From NCBI RefSeq assembly GCF_003194585.1, contig NZ_QHKZ01000006.1, positions 62,001 through 126,000 of the forward strand: a DNA stretch of 64,000 bases, given 5' to 3'. This DNA is from Nocardioides daejeonensis (GTDB lineage: Bacteria; Actinomycetota; Actinomycetes; Propionibacteriales; Nocardioidaceae). This document shows, piece by piece, positions 44,962-53,317 of this stretch (positions are counted from its first letter, which is position 1; each line of letters begins with the position of its first letter). The position numbers and the translations under genes were made by a program. Under the pieces are notes generated by a model. It worked only from the letters and a program-made list of their open reading frames with translations, was not told the origin of the DNA and did not search any database.

Positions 44962-46059
44962 TCAGTAGCCGGTGACACCGTCGAGACGCTCCCGCAGCAG
45001 GTCGGCGTGACCGAGGTGGCGGGCGTACTCCTCGATCATGTGGAGGTAGACCCAGCGCAGGTTGACCTGCTTGCCGTGCCGCAGCCCGGGGAGCGGGACG
45101 TCGAGGTCGCTCACCTCTGCGGCGAACCCGCGGGCCCGCACCAGCTCCTGCTCGTAGCGCTCCAGCTCGCCCCAGACGGTCTCCGGCGAGACCGCGTCGA
45201 AGTCCCCGTCGGGACCGGTCTCCTTGTAGAGCAACGGCTCCTCCCGGGCTGCGACGGTGTTGGCGAACCAGGCCTGCTCCACCATCGTCAGATGACGGAC
45301 CAGGCCGGCCAAGGTGAGGGAAGACGGCTCGATCGCCGGGCAGCAGAGCTGGTCGGCGGACAGTCCGGCGACCTTGCGTGGCAACGTCTGCCGGTAGAGC
45401 TCCAGCCACCCTTCGAGGCCGGCGCGGTCGCCGTCCAGCTTCCCCGGCGGCGTACGGCGTCCCGCGGGTTCCGGCGCTCGCCGCGGGTCCTCGCGGCGAG
45501 CCTTCCACTCGTCGGCGAGCAGGGCGAAGACCCAGTTGTCGGTCCACTCCCCCTTGCTCCACCAGCTGCTCCGGTGCGCACCCTCGAGCGTCATGCCCAG
45601 GCGGCGGGCCAGTCGTGCCGACGAGGTGTTGCGCGGGTCCATCTGGGCGACGGCACGGTGCCATCCGAAGCCGAAGACGATCTCGAGGACCTTCTCCACC
45701 GCCTCGGTCGCGAAGCCGCGGCCGGCGTACTCCGGGTGGAAGACCCACCCCAGCTCCCCCTGCCACGCCTCCCGGTCAGTGGGCCACGCGCCGATGTCTC
45801 CGATCAGGGTTCCCTCGAACTCGACGGCCAGAGCGAGGACGTCCTCGGGGCCCCCGAGACTGGTGCTTCCCAGGCGCTTCTCGACCTGCTTGACCGCGTC
45901 GTCGCGGGTCCATGGCCCGACCAGCAGGTAGCGCGCCACCTCGGGAAGGGACTGGTAGGCGAGCATCGCGTCGACGTCGTCGCGACGGAAGGGCCGCAGC
46001 ACCAGCCGCTCGGTGCGGATCGGCTCGGTCACGGGAAGGCGCACAGGCATCGAGGACAC
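44962..46059 (-). CDS. GNAT acetyltransferase fused to a DinB-like (DUF664) domain
   Basis: In this 365-residue protein the N-terminal half (about 10-180) is a RimJ/RimL-type GNAT domain (TERLVLRPFRRDDVDAM, GELGWVFHPEYAGRGFATEA and ARLARRLGMTLEGAHR). The C-terminal half (about 205-362) is a four-helix DinB/DUF664 domain (LSADQLCCPAIEPSSLTLAG and LVRHLTMVEQAWF, then WVYLHMIEEYARHLGHADLL). The latter is a mycothiol-dependent enzyme type in actinobacteria, with His residues that may bind metal. The GTG start is seven bases after TAGCGT (leaderless). A mycothiol-linked detoxification role fits mshB in the same window but is inference. Confidence 0.85.
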   Translation of the reverse strand: MSSMPVRLPVTEPIRTERLVLRPFRRDDVDAMLAYQSLPEVARYLLVGPWTRDDAVKQVEKRLGSTSLGGPEDVLALAVEFEGTLIGDIGAWPTDREAWQGELGWVFHPEYAGRGFATEAVEKVLEIVFGFGWHRAVAQMDPRNTSSARLARRLGMTLEGAHRSSWWSKGEWTDNWVFALLADEWKARREDPRRAPEPAGRRTPPGKLDGDRAGLEGWLELYRQTLPRKVAGLSADQLCCPAIEPSSLTLAGLVRHLTMVEQAWFANTVAAREEPLLYKETGPDGDFDAVSPETVWGELERYEQELVRARGFAAEVSDLDVPLPGLRHGKQVNLRWVYLHMIEEYARHLGHADLLRERLDGVTGY

Positions 46060-46066
46060 GGCGACC

Positions 46067-46072
46067 ACGCTA
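46067..46072 (-). promoter_or_regulatory. -10 hexamer of a leaderless promoter (GNAT-DinB gene)
   Basis: TAGCGT on the minus strand ends seven bases before GTG 46059. Confidence 0.55.
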
Positions 46073-46141
46073 GCGGGTCGCACCGTTAGAGTTCGGGGGC
46101 ATTTTCTTGGGAGTTGCACGGCGAGCGCGGGAGGCGACGGC

Positions 46142-47095
46142 ATGGCGGTGCGGGCACGCGACAAAGACCGCAACCAGGTCGTCGAGACCCTGCAGCAGGC
46201 GTTCGTCGACGGTCAGATCGATGCGGAGGAGTTCGAGCGCCGCAACACGGCGGCGTTGTCGGCGGTGCACATCAGCGAGCTGGAACGGCTGATCCGTGAC
46301 CTGCAGGGCGCGAAGCCGCTGGCCCCCGACCTGCCGGAGCTGGCGGAGCGCACGGTGCGGCCCGCCTCCGCGGCTGCTGCGACACCGGTGGCGAAGGGCG
46401 TCAGGACCGCCGCGCTGGTGGCCGTCAGTCTCGCCGTGGCAGCCGTCGTCGTGGTCCCGATCGTGCTGGCCGGCAACGACGACGCCGACCACACCCCGTT
46501 CTCCAGCGAGGTGCAGCGGGAGGAGGACAAGGCGATCGAGCACGCCGCCACGATGACCGTGCCGTGGAGCCGGGTGAAGGACGAGCTGAGCAGTCGTGCC
46601 TGGGCAGACGGCACCTACTCACCGGTCAAGGGTCTCGGGGTGTGGCGGATCGAGGCCGACGCCATCAAGGCGGTCTTCGCGCACTGGGAGAAGGCGTTCG
46701 AGTCGCCGTACGTGCGCTCCTTCTCGTTCTGGCCCACCTACCTGACCGCCGAGCGTCCGCTGGGCCGCTCCCGGCCCCGGATCGAGGAGTGGCGTCTCGA
46801 GAACGGCAAGCGAGGCCTCGAGCTCTTCGACGAGGCCGAGAACGGGGAGCGCGACCTCGACCTCTTCGACCTGCACGACCTCGACGTCGACACGCTGATG
46901 GACAACATCGAGCGGGCCAAGACCACTCTCAACGTCGAGGACGCGAAAGTCAGCTGGATCGACGTCGGGATCTCCAGCAGCGAGGGCGTGCCGATCGTCA
47001 AGATCTGGGTGACCAACACCTACGAGGAGACCGCCTCCATGGAGACCGCCCTCGACGGGCGAATCATCACCGAGTGGCCGCACACGGCCACCTGA
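46142..47095 (+). CDS. DUF1707 membrane protein
   Basis: This 317-residue protein has an N-terminal DUF1707 domain (about 3-55; RARDKDRNQVVETLQQAFVD, then EFERRNTAALSA and ELERLIRDL), a linker, one membrane helix (about 85-105) and an outer domain of about 200 residues with long acidic helices and strands (DLDLFDLHDLDVDTLMDNIE). DUF1707 occurs at the N-terminus of many actinobacterial membrane proteins; its function is unknown. It is divergent from the GNAT-DinB gene. Confidence 0.85.
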   Translation: MAVRARDKDRNQVVETLQQAFVDGQIDAEEFERRNTAALSAVHISELERLIRDLQGAKPLAPDLPELAERTVRPASAAAATPVAKGVRTAALVAVSLAVAAVVVVPIVLAGNDDADHTPFSSEVQREEDKAIEHAATMTVPWSRVKDELSSRAWADGTYSPVKGLGVWRIEADAIKAVFAHWEKAFESPYVRSFSFWPTYLTAERPLGRSRPRIEEWRLENGKRGLELFDEAENGERDLDLFDLHDLDVDTLMDNIERAKTTLNVEDAKVSWIDVGISSSEGVPIVKIWVTNTYEETASMETALDGRIITEWPHTAT

Positions 47096-47243
47096 CGCGG
47101 GCACGACGCTCCCCGACGCATCGCGGGCGCGCACCTGGGTACTGGCCGGGTGCACCCGAACGACGCCCAGCGTCGGGAAGGGGACGAGATGCCGGTAGCG
47201 CTCCAACCCCTGACCTGGTCAGGACCCGAGGAGATGAGGACCG

Positions 47244-47360
47244 ATGAGCGCACACAAGGATGAGGACGTACCCCGCAAGAGCGCGCTGTCCTGGTGGCTG
47301 TGGATCGCCATCGCGGTGGGCGCGGCGATCATGCTCGGCGTGTGGTGGCTCGCGCGGTGA
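47244..47360 (+). CDS. 38-residue single-helix membrane protein
   Basis: ATG 47244 follows ATGAGGACC. The peptide is a charged head (MSAHKDEDVPRKSA), one membrane helix (about 15-36, rich in Trp, Ala and Ile) and a C-terminal Arg. The head-in, short-tail-out form is that of small membrane proteins. It is too short for a family call, but the ribosome-binding site and codon choice support it. Confidence 0.6.
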   Translation: MSAHKDEDVPRKSALSWWLWIAIAVGAAIMLGVWWLAR

Positions 47361-47385
47361 CCGTCCGGTCCTGACCCCATGATCC

Positions 47386-47429
47386 GGTGGGCCGGGGGTC
47401 CCGAGCGGCAGAGTCTGCCTCGGCCCACC
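47386..47429. terminator. Hairpin terminator between convergent genes
   Basis: GGTGGGCCG (47386-47394) pairs with CGGCCCACC (47421-47429), between the small protein gene (+) and the gene ending at 47484 (-). Confidence 0.6.
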
Positions 47430-47483
47430 ACCGGGTCGTCGCCGTGCACCCCTCCCTAGTGAGCCGCGGCGACGACCCACCTC

Positions 47484-47948
47484 TCAGCCCGGGTGCGACT
47501 CTCGCAGATGCGAGAGCGCGAACCACTGGTCGTGCGCGCCCGGGGTCAGCATCAGCGGCAGGTCCGCCGACGACTCGTCCTCGAGCTCGATGCGCACATA
47601 GCGGTAGCCGCGCCAGCCCGAGGTCGTCTGCACCGAGAGATCGCGCACCGCCGACCAGGCGACATCCCGGTCGGACAGGTGGATGCCCTCCGCATCGACA
47701 ACCACGGAGCCGCCCGGCAGCAGCTGACGTACGCCGAGCACCAACCCCATGACCAGCAACGGACTGAAGATGACCACGCCGAGATAGCCGGGGCGCGGAT
47801 CGCTGCTGCCGATCAGGTCGACGAACAAGGCCACGAAGGCGACGGTGAACGCCAGCGCCACGACGCCCACCTTCCAGGAGCGGCGAAGGACGACGCGGCC
47901 ATCCCGCTCGTAGCGGGTGACCAAGGCACGTGCCTCGGGGGTCAGCAT
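47484..47948 (-). CDS. Two-helix membrane protein with PH-like domain, unknown function
   Basis: This 154-residue protein has two membrane helices (about 27-45 and 55-74) and then a small beta domain (about 80-145; VVVDAEGIHLSDRDVAWSAV and YVRIELEDESS) like bacterial PH (DUF2581/YdbT-type) domains. The C-terminal Trp-Phe-Ala-Leu segment recalls the same group. No function is assigned. It is divergent from the VOC gene. Confidence 0.75.
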   Translation of the reverse strand: MLTPEARALVTRYERDGRVVLRRSWKVGVVALAFTVAFVALFVDLIGSSDPRPGYLGVVIFSPLLVMGLVLGVRQLLPGGSVVVDAEGIHLSDRDVAWSAVRDLSVQTTSGWRGYRYVRIELEDESSADLPLMLTPGAHDQWFALSHLRESHPG

Positions 47949-48005
47949 GCGGCGTGGAGGGAGTCGTTCATGGTGCGCTCAGGGTACGTGTGCTGTGCTG
48001 GGAGC

Positions 48006-48362
48006 GTGTCTGTGGAACGGATCATGCCCATCCTGACCGTCACCGACCTCCCGGCGGCGGTTGCGGAGCACCAAGCCGTGCTGGGTCTCGACGTGGTGAT
48101 GGACCATGGTTGGATCGTCACTCTCGCCGACCAGGAGGGTCGGCAGCTCAGCCTGATGACCCGCGATGCCACGGCACCGGTCAATCCCGACGTCTCGGTC
48201 TTCCTCGACTCCCGCGACTCCGTGGAGAAGGCGCTGGCCGAGGCGGTCATCGCTGGCTGCGAAGTCGTGCACCCGCTGAGCGAGGAGCCGTGGGGCGTGA
48301 CCCGCTTCTTCTACCGCGACAGCAGCGGGCGCGTGATCAATGTGGGCACGCACACCCGCTGA
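48006..48362 (+). CDS. VOC family (glyoxalase-like) protein
   Basis: This 118-residue protein with the vicinal-oxygen-chelate fold contains MPILTVTDLPAAVAEHQAVL, VFLDSRDSVEKALAEAV and EEPWGVTRFFYRDSSGRVIN. It belongs with the glyoxalase and bleomycin-resistance proteins; the specific substrate is unknown. The start is GTG 48006 with GGGAG close upstream; ATG 48024 is possible. Confidence 0.85.
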   Translation: MSVERIMPILTVTDLPAAVAEHQAVLGLDVVMDHGWIVTLADQEGRQLSLMTRDATAPVNPDVSVFLDSRDSVEKALAEAVIAGCEVVHPLSEEPWGVTRFFYRDSSGRVINVGTHTR

Positions 48363-48400
48363 CCGGCTCCGCCTCCCGTGGGTGACGCACACTGGAGGCT

Positions 48401-49024
48401 ATGTGGACCCCGCCCTACAACGTGATGGCCGACGACGAGCTCCGGCGTACCGTGCTGGAGGTCGGCTCTGCGGAGCTGGTGACCGTCGGGGCCGACGGGT
48501 TCCCGGTGGCGTCGCGGCTGCCGATGGTCTGGCGTGACGATCGGCTGCTCTTCCATCTCGCGGTGGCCAACCCGCAGTGGCGCGACCTCACGGACGGCTC
48601 CCCCGCCCTCGCCGTGGTCACCGGCCCCGAGGCCTACGTCACCCCCCGTTGGTACGCCGGCAAGCAGCTCCACGGCCGCGAGGTGCCGACCTGGAACTAC
48701 TCGGCGATCCACTTCCGCGGGCGGGTCGAGGTGTATCGCGATCCGGAGCGGTTGCGGGCTGCCGTCTCCGAGCTCACCGACCTGCAGGAGGCAGCCCGAC
48801 CCGACCCGTGGGCGGTCGGTGACGCACCCGACTCGTTCGTCGACCAGATGGTGAAGGCGATCGTCGGCATCGACCTGGTGGTCGAGCAGATCTCGGCGCG
48901 GGCCAAGCGCAGCCAGAACCGCACCCTGGAGGACCGGCGGTCGGTGATCGACGGGTTGTCCGCAGGCACCTCGCGCGAGCGGCAGATGGCCGAAGCGATG
49001 ACACGGGACCTGGAGGGACGGTAA
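48401..49024 (+). CDS. PaiB-like FMN-binding protein
   Basis: The 207-residue protein has the pyridoxamine phosphate oxidase-like split barrel of the PaiB family: MWTPPYNVMADDELRRTVLE at the start, then ELVTVGADGFPVASRLPMV, YVTPRWYAGKQLHGREVPTW and NYSAIHFRGRVEVYRDPERL. PaiB was described as a negative regulator of sporulation and protease genes in Bacillus; most relatives are FMN-binding proteins of unknown role. CACACT lies seven bases before the ATG. Confidence 0.9.
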   Translation: MWTPPYNVMADDELRRTVLEVGSAELVTVGADGFPVASRLPMVWRDDRLLFHLAVANPQWRDLTDGSPALAVVTGPEAYVTPRWYAGKQLHGREVPTWNYSAIHFRGRVEVYRDPERLRAAVSELTDLQEAARPDPWAVGDAPDSFVDQMVKAIVGIDLVVEQISARAKRSQNRTLEDRRSVIDGLSAGTSRERQMAEAMTRDLEGR

Positions 49025-49086
49025 CCACGCGGTCACGGCAGCGGAATCCGGTTGCCTCGACTCGCCGTCCCAGGGATGCTGCCCTG

Positions 49087-49308
49087 ATGGGCGAAGCGAG
49101 CGGGTTCAGCTATCGGGTGCGCGGCGACGGGAGCGTGGTGATCACCCACCAGGGCCGGGCGGCCGGCGTGCTGCGCGGCGGCCGGGCCGCCGAGTTCCTG
49201 GCCGAGGTCGAGGACGACCCTCAAGGCACGATGGCGCGCTGGACCGGCAACTACAAGCATGGCAACGAGCGCGTGGCGCGCCAACACCCCCGCAACCGCG
49301 GCCGCTGA
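49087..49308 (+). CDS. Small conserved-looking protein, unknown function
   Basis: This 73-residue protein (FSYRVRGDGSVVITHQGRAA, GVLRGGRAAEFLAEVE and RWTGNYKHGNERVARQHPRN) looks like a small beta-sheet domain with a basic tail, as seen in uncharacterised actinobacterial proteins. No ribosome-binding site is clear. It follows the PaiB-like gene by 62 bp. Confidence 0.65.
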   Translation: MGEASGFSYRVRGDGSVVITHQGRAAGVLRGGRAAEFLAEVEDDPQGTMARWTGNYKHGNERVARQHPRNRGR

Positions 49309-49319
49309 TCTGCGGCCGC

Positions 49320-51239
49320 CTAGGACGGGACGCCGGTCGACGCAGCCGGCTCGTCCGTCGCCTGGGCCGTGGCGAGGCAGTAGGTGGAGGCGATCATCAC
49401 GAGCGGCCACAGCAGCGCCACCACGACCGGCGGCACCGCATTGAGGATGACGAACGGAGCCGGATAGACCAGGAAGAGCAGGGCAGCGATCAGCAGGCCG
49501 GTGGTGGTGAGCAGCAGCAGGCCCAACACCGTGACGGGGAGGACCGTCCGCCACGCACGCCGTGCCAGGGCGAGGCTGCGCCACCAGGCCGGGAAGCCGC
49601 GGGTCTCCTCCAGCACCATGAGCGGGAGCAGCAGTGTCCAGCCGGCGAGCAAGGCCAGGGCGATGGGTGTCAGCACGAGTGAGCCGAGGCAGAAGACGAT
49701 GACCGCCCCGGCCACCACCATCGGCCCCGCGGCAGCCACCGCCTTCCGCCACGACGCGGCGTACGCCGTGCGCGCGGTCACCGGCCGTCCCTGCGCGAGT
49801 GCGCCGATCGCATGGACGGTGGCGGCTGCGGCAGCGAGCAACGCGGCCAGCGCGGCCGCCATCAGCAGCGCCTGCCACCACCAACGCACCCCGGAGACGA
49901 AGCCGAGCGAGCGGGCAGCGATGGCGACCAGGGTGATGCCCAGCATCGGGCCCGAGATCTGGACGAACAGCGGAGCGTGACGGCGGAACATCGCCCACGA
50001 CGCCGCAGCCACCTGGCCCGCCGAACGCCGGCGCCGTAGCGGGAGCACGTCGGTCTCCCACGCCGTACGGCGCAGCAGCCAGCGCATGCCGAGCAGCGCG
50101 ACGCCGAGGAAGACGAGCACCGAACCGGGCGAGGAGACGTAGCGGCGGAAGAGATCGCTGCCCGTGCCGACCGCTGAGCAGTAGGTCTCGGTGACACCGG
50201 AGCTGATGCTCCCCGACCCGGGCACCTTGAAGCTGCTCTCGCGTGCCTTCGCCGACCAGCTGAACGGACGGTTCCAAGCCTGCTTGCGGTTGGGGCCGGT
50301 CGGGCCCTCGTAGAAGCGTCGCGGACCGACCTCACCCCAGTGACCGCGGTACTGCGTCCAGGGGAACTGCTCGGCGGCAGCCGCCTCGTCGGTGGGGATC
50401 GTCTTGACCAGCGGCTCGATCGCCACCTGGTCGCCCGCCGTGCTGTCACAGCCGAAGCCGAGCTCGGCGTTGTTGCCCATGTAGAGGCCACTGGCGAACT
50501 GGTTGGCGTGCGACCCGGCGGAGACGTAGACGACCGGGTGGGTGTCGGCGTGGATCTCCAGCTTGCCCTCCGGCTCCTCGCCCCAGTCGGCGTACTCCGC
50601 CCCGTAGTGCTGGGAGTAGACGGCCCGGACCGGAAGGAGGTCGAGCGCCTCCTCGGCGGAGCTGGCCTCGAACTCGAGCTGGATCCGCTCCCAGTCGGTC
50701 TCGTGCTTGTTGTTGTAGTCGTTGAACGGATAGAAGAAGAAGTACTGCAGGGCGAGCTTGCCCTCGTGACCTTCCTGGAAGGCGACCCGCGCGTAGATCG
50801 TGGGGGTGGCGTCCTCGCCCCACTGCTCGTTCGCCCACTTCTCATAGCTGCAGCCGGGCGCGAGCGGGTCGCCCGGGAGGTCGAGCGCGTAGCCCGGCAG
50901 TCCCTGCGCCACGTCCTCGACGCTCGGTGCGACCTTGACGAGGTCGTGGTCGGTCCACGGGCCGCGCAGCGCCACCGTCGGGTTGTCGAACATGACGTCG
51001 ACATCGCTCGGCAGGTAGGGCTCCCCCGGTCCGCAGCTCTCCCTCTGTTCGACGAGGCTCATCACCGGCGCGAACCGCTCCGCCAACGCCGCCTCCGGGC
51101 TCGCGGGAGCCGACACCGCGTCCTCCTCGGCGCGCGTAGGGGCTACCGCCTGCGCCGGGACGGTCAAGGCCAGGTGACCGGCAACGGCTGCCGTCGCGAT
51201 CACCACCCTGCCGAACCGCGCACTCCAGGACGCTGCCAT
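49320..51239 (-). CDS. Secreted Vps62-like domain fused to a multi-helix membrane region
   Basis: The 639-residue protein starts at ATG 51239 after GGAGGAG. A signal peptide (1-32) is followed by an outer domain (about 45-365) resembling Vps62-like proteins: LALQYFFFYPFNDYNNKHET and DWERIQLEFE, then VVYVSAGSHANQFASG. The C-terminal half has seven or so membrane helices (from about 380 to 625). The Vps62 domain is known from fungal vacuolar sorting proteins and from uncharacterised bacterial proteins. Its role here is unknown. The joining of an outer Vps62-like domain to a polytopic membrane part is notable. Confidence 0.8.
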   Translation of the reverse strand: MAASWSARFGRVVIATAAVAGHLALTVPAQAVAPTRAEEDAVSAPASPEAALAERFAPVMSLVEQRESCGPGEPYLPSDVDVMFDNPTVALRGPWTDHDLVKVAPSVEDVAQGLPGYALDLPGDPLAPGCSYEKWANEQWGEDATPTIYARVAFQEGHEGKLALQYFFFYPFNDYNNKHETDWERIQLEFEASSAEEALDLLPVRAVYSQHYGAEYADWGEEPEGKLEIHADTHPVVYVSAGSHANQFASGLYMGNNAELGFGCDSTAGDQVAIEPLVKTIPTDEAAAAEQFPWTQYRGHWGEVGPRRFYEGPTGPNRKQAWNRPFSWSAKARESSFKVPGSGSISSGVTETYCSAVGTGSDLFRRYVSSPGSVLVFLGVALLGMRWLLRRTAWETDVLPLRRRRSAGQVAAASWAMFRRHAPLFVQISGPMLGITLVAIAARSLGFVSGVRWWWQALLMAAALAALLAAAAATVHAIGALAQGRPVTARTAYAASWRKAVAAAGPMVVAGAVIVFCLGSLVLTPIALALLAGWTLLLPLMVLEETRGFPAWWRSLALARRAWRTVLPVTVLGLLLLTTTGLLIAALLFLVYPAPFVILNAVPPVVVALLWPLVMIASTYCLATAQATDEPAASTGVPS

Positions 51240-51339
51240 CCCACTCCTCCAGCCCGGGAACGTTGTCCGCAGGGTCGTGGTGGAGGACAGTGTTTGTCAA
51301 TCGACGCCGGTTCCGGCCGGCCGATCACCGGGAGGCACC

Positions 51340-51660
51340 ATGACCGACGACTCCGCGACCTGGGTGGTCCTCACCCACACGCCCGGTCCGACGGTGAGCG
51401 GACCGATCTTCGGGGATCCCCGCTTCGCGCACCACCGCGCCTTCCTCCGCGCGATGCACGAGCGCGGCTGGCTGGTCGCGGCGGGCCCCTTCTCCGACCG
51501 CCCGGCCGAGGGGATGACTCTGCTCCGCATCCCCGAGCCCGACGCGCTCGAGCTGGCGACCGACCACGCGGAGGCAGACCGATCGGTCGTCGAGGGGCTC
51601 TTCAACCTCGAGGTCCGGCCGTGGACGGTCATGCTGGAGTCGGAGCGCCTCCGCCGCTGA
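51340..51660 (+). CDS. YciI family protein
   Basis: ATG 51340 is preceded by GGGAGG. The 106-residue ferredoxin-like domain of the YciI family contains WVVLTHTPGPTV, HHRAFLRAMHERGWLVAAGP and then AEGMTLLRIPEPDALE. The His-Asp type active site of the family is only partly visible. It is convergent with ddh. Confidence 0.85.
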   Translation: MTDDSATWVVLTHTPGPTVSGPIFGDPRFAHHRAFLRAMHERGWLVAAGPFSDRPAEGMTLLRIPEPDALELATDHAEADRSVVEGLFNLEVRPWTVMLESERLRR

Positions 51661-51676
51661 GCGGGGTGCCAGAGAG

Positions 51677-52678
51677 TCAGAGCAGCGCGGTGCGCAGCTC
51701 GGCTGGCGACTTCGGCGACAGCAGGCCAGGAGCGACGTCGAACGGCGTGACGGCGCCGTACCGCTGCTGCTGGTACAGCCGGTGCGTCGCGCGCGCGTAG
51801 GCGACAAGCACGCTGGCGGTGAACTCCGGGTTGCTTGCCAGCTCGAGGCGGTACTCGATCAGTTGCGTGTGGTCCGGCCCGGTGGCGCCGCTGCGCACCA
51901 CGAAGCCGCCGTGCGGCATGGTGGAGTGGTCGCGTGCCAGCTCCTCCGCGGAGACGAAGTGCACCGTGGTCTCGAACGGCTCGAAGTAGTGCGGCATGCC
52001 CGTGATCGCCTCGCGCACGACCGCCGGGTCCGCGCCCTCCGCGAGGACGACGAAACACTCGCGAGTGTGCTTCTCCCGGGTGCTCAGCTCGGGCAGCACA
52101 CCGCTGCGGACCTGCTCGATCGCCTTCGGCGAGGGGTGCGTGTACTGCACTGCGGCCGCCACGCCGGGGATCCGACGTACGGCGTCGGAGTGGCCCTGGC
52201 TGAGCCCGGATCCCCAGAAGGTGTAGGTCTCCCCTCGCGGGAGGATCGCCTCTCCGAAGAGCCGGTTGATCGAGAAGAGGCCGGGATCCCAACCGGTCGA
52301 GATCAAGGCAGTCCGGCGACCGGTCCGTGCCGCCTCGTCGACCGCGGCGAAGTAGGCCGGGATCTCGGCGTGCGTGTCGAAGCTGTCAACGGTGTTGAAG
52401 TGGCTCGCCAGCTCCGGGCCCTGCTGGGGAAGATCGCTCTTGGACCCCCCGCAGAGGATCGCCACGTCGACGCTGTCGGCGCGGTCGAGGAGGTCCGCGA
52501 TCGCGAACACCTCGGTCCCGGCGACGGCCGGCTGGACGCTCGCCGGGTCGCGACGCGTGAAGACGCCGACCGTAGTCATGTCGGGGCAGGCCGAGACGGC
52601 GAGCTCGACGCCGCGACCGAGGTTGCCGTGGCCGACGATGGCGATCCTGATGGGTGCGGGCGACGTGCTGTCCGTGAT
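51677..52678 (-). CDS. ddh: meso-Diaminopimelate dehydrogenase, apparent AUC start
   Basis: Ddh makes meso-diaminopimelate from tetrahydrodipicolinate, ammonia and NADPH in one step, bypassing the succinylase route. The sequence follows the Corynebacterium enzyme throughout: IRIAIVGHGNLGRGVELAV (NADPH fold), ALISTGWDPGLFSINRLFGE, WGSGLSQGHSDAVRRIPGV and NPEFTASVLVAYARATHR. The NADPH-binding strand lies upstream of the first in-frame ATG (52579), and no ATG, GTG or TTG precedes it. ATC 52678 gives ITDSTSPAPIRIAIVG, 333 residues, with GGGAG ten bases before it. TAGCGT near 52736 is a possible -10 about 60 bases upstream. It is convergent with the YciI gene. Confidence 0.9.
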   Translation of the reverse strand: MTDSTSPAPIRIAIVGHGNLGRGVELAVSACPDMTTVGVFTRRDPASVQPAVAGTEVFAIADLLDRADSVDVAILCGGSKSDLPQQGPELASHFNTVDSFDTHAEIPAYFAAVDEAARTGRRTALISTGWDPGLFSINRLFGEAILPRGETYTFWGSGLSQGHSDAVRRIPGVAAAVQYTHPSPKAIEQVRSGVLPELSTREKHTRECFVVLAEGADPAVVREAITGMPHYFEPFETTVHFVSAEELARDHSTMPHGGFVVRSGATGPDHTQLIEYRLELASNPEFTASVLVAYARATHRLYQQQRYGAVTPFDVAPGLLSPKSPAELRTALL

Positions 52679-52784
52679 TGCTACTGCGCTCCCTCGACGT
52701 GCTCGGCTCCTGGGCCCGAGCGTGAAGGCGACACGCTAGTGGGTCCTCCCGACGGCGCGTCGACCAGGGCGCCGAAGCCGCTGG

Positions 52785-53273
52785 CTACTCCGGCCCCTCG
52801 CCAGCGGCGATGTGCTGGGCGAGGTACTGCGACGCGCCGACCCGGCTGATCGCGTCGAGCTGGCTCTCGAACCAGTCCGCGTGCTTCTCCTCGTCGCGGA
52901 CCATCTCTTCGAAGACGGCCGCTGTGCCGTGGTCGCCGAGGTCGTGACACTCCTGAGCCGCGGCGTTGAACTGGGCGACAGCGGCGCGCTCGCTCGCCAA
53001 CGCGAGGTCGAGCATCTCCTCAGCGGTCTCGCCGACCTGGATGGCACCGAGCCGCTGCACGTTGGGGTGCCCGTCGAACATCAGGATCCGGTTGATCAGG
53101 TCGTCGGCGTCCCGCATCTCGTCGATGGAGAGGTCATAGAAGACCTTGCCGAGCTTCGGCAGACCCCAGTTGTCGAGCATGCGCGCATGCAGGAAGTAGG
53201 TGTTGGTGACGGTGAGCTCGAACGTGAGCGCCTCGTTGAGGAGGTCAACGACGCGAGGATCGACTGGCTGCAT
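52785..53273 (-). CDS. bfr: Bacterioferritin with an altered ferroxidase residue
   Basis: This 162-residue iron-storage subunit starts at ATG 53273 after GGAGGTG. The four-helix bundle pattern is clear, with ferroxidase residues Glu19, Tyr26, Glu52 and the Glu/His of DEEKHADW, and haem-ligand Met53 in DEM. The metal-bridging His that usually follows (DEMxHAD in E. coli and M. tuberculosis BfrA) is Asp55 here (DEMRDAD). The protein should form the 24-mer that stores iron. bfd, its partner for iron release, is next upstream on the same strand. Confidence 0.93.
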   Translation of the reverse strand: MQPVDPRVVDLLNEALTFELTVTNTYFLHARMLDNWGLPKLGKVFYDLSIDEMRDADDLINRILMFDGHPNVQRLGAIQVGETAEEMLDLALASERAAVAQFNAAAQECHDLGDHGTAAVFEEMVRDEEKHADWFESQLDAISRVGASQYLAQHIAAGEGPE

Positions 53274-53317
53274 GGACGCACCTCCGGCGATGGGAAACCC
53301 TGTTACCGATGCTGGCA

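Noticed and set aside
46050..46173. Longer GNAT-DinB start at 46173
   Set aside because: The extra residues are not GNAT-like, cross the -10 hexamer, and overlap the divergent DUF1707 gene.
51677..52579. ddh beginning at ATG 52579
   Set aside because: It would remove the NADPH-binding strand and Gly motif (AIVGHGNLGRG), which is encoded in frame just upstream.
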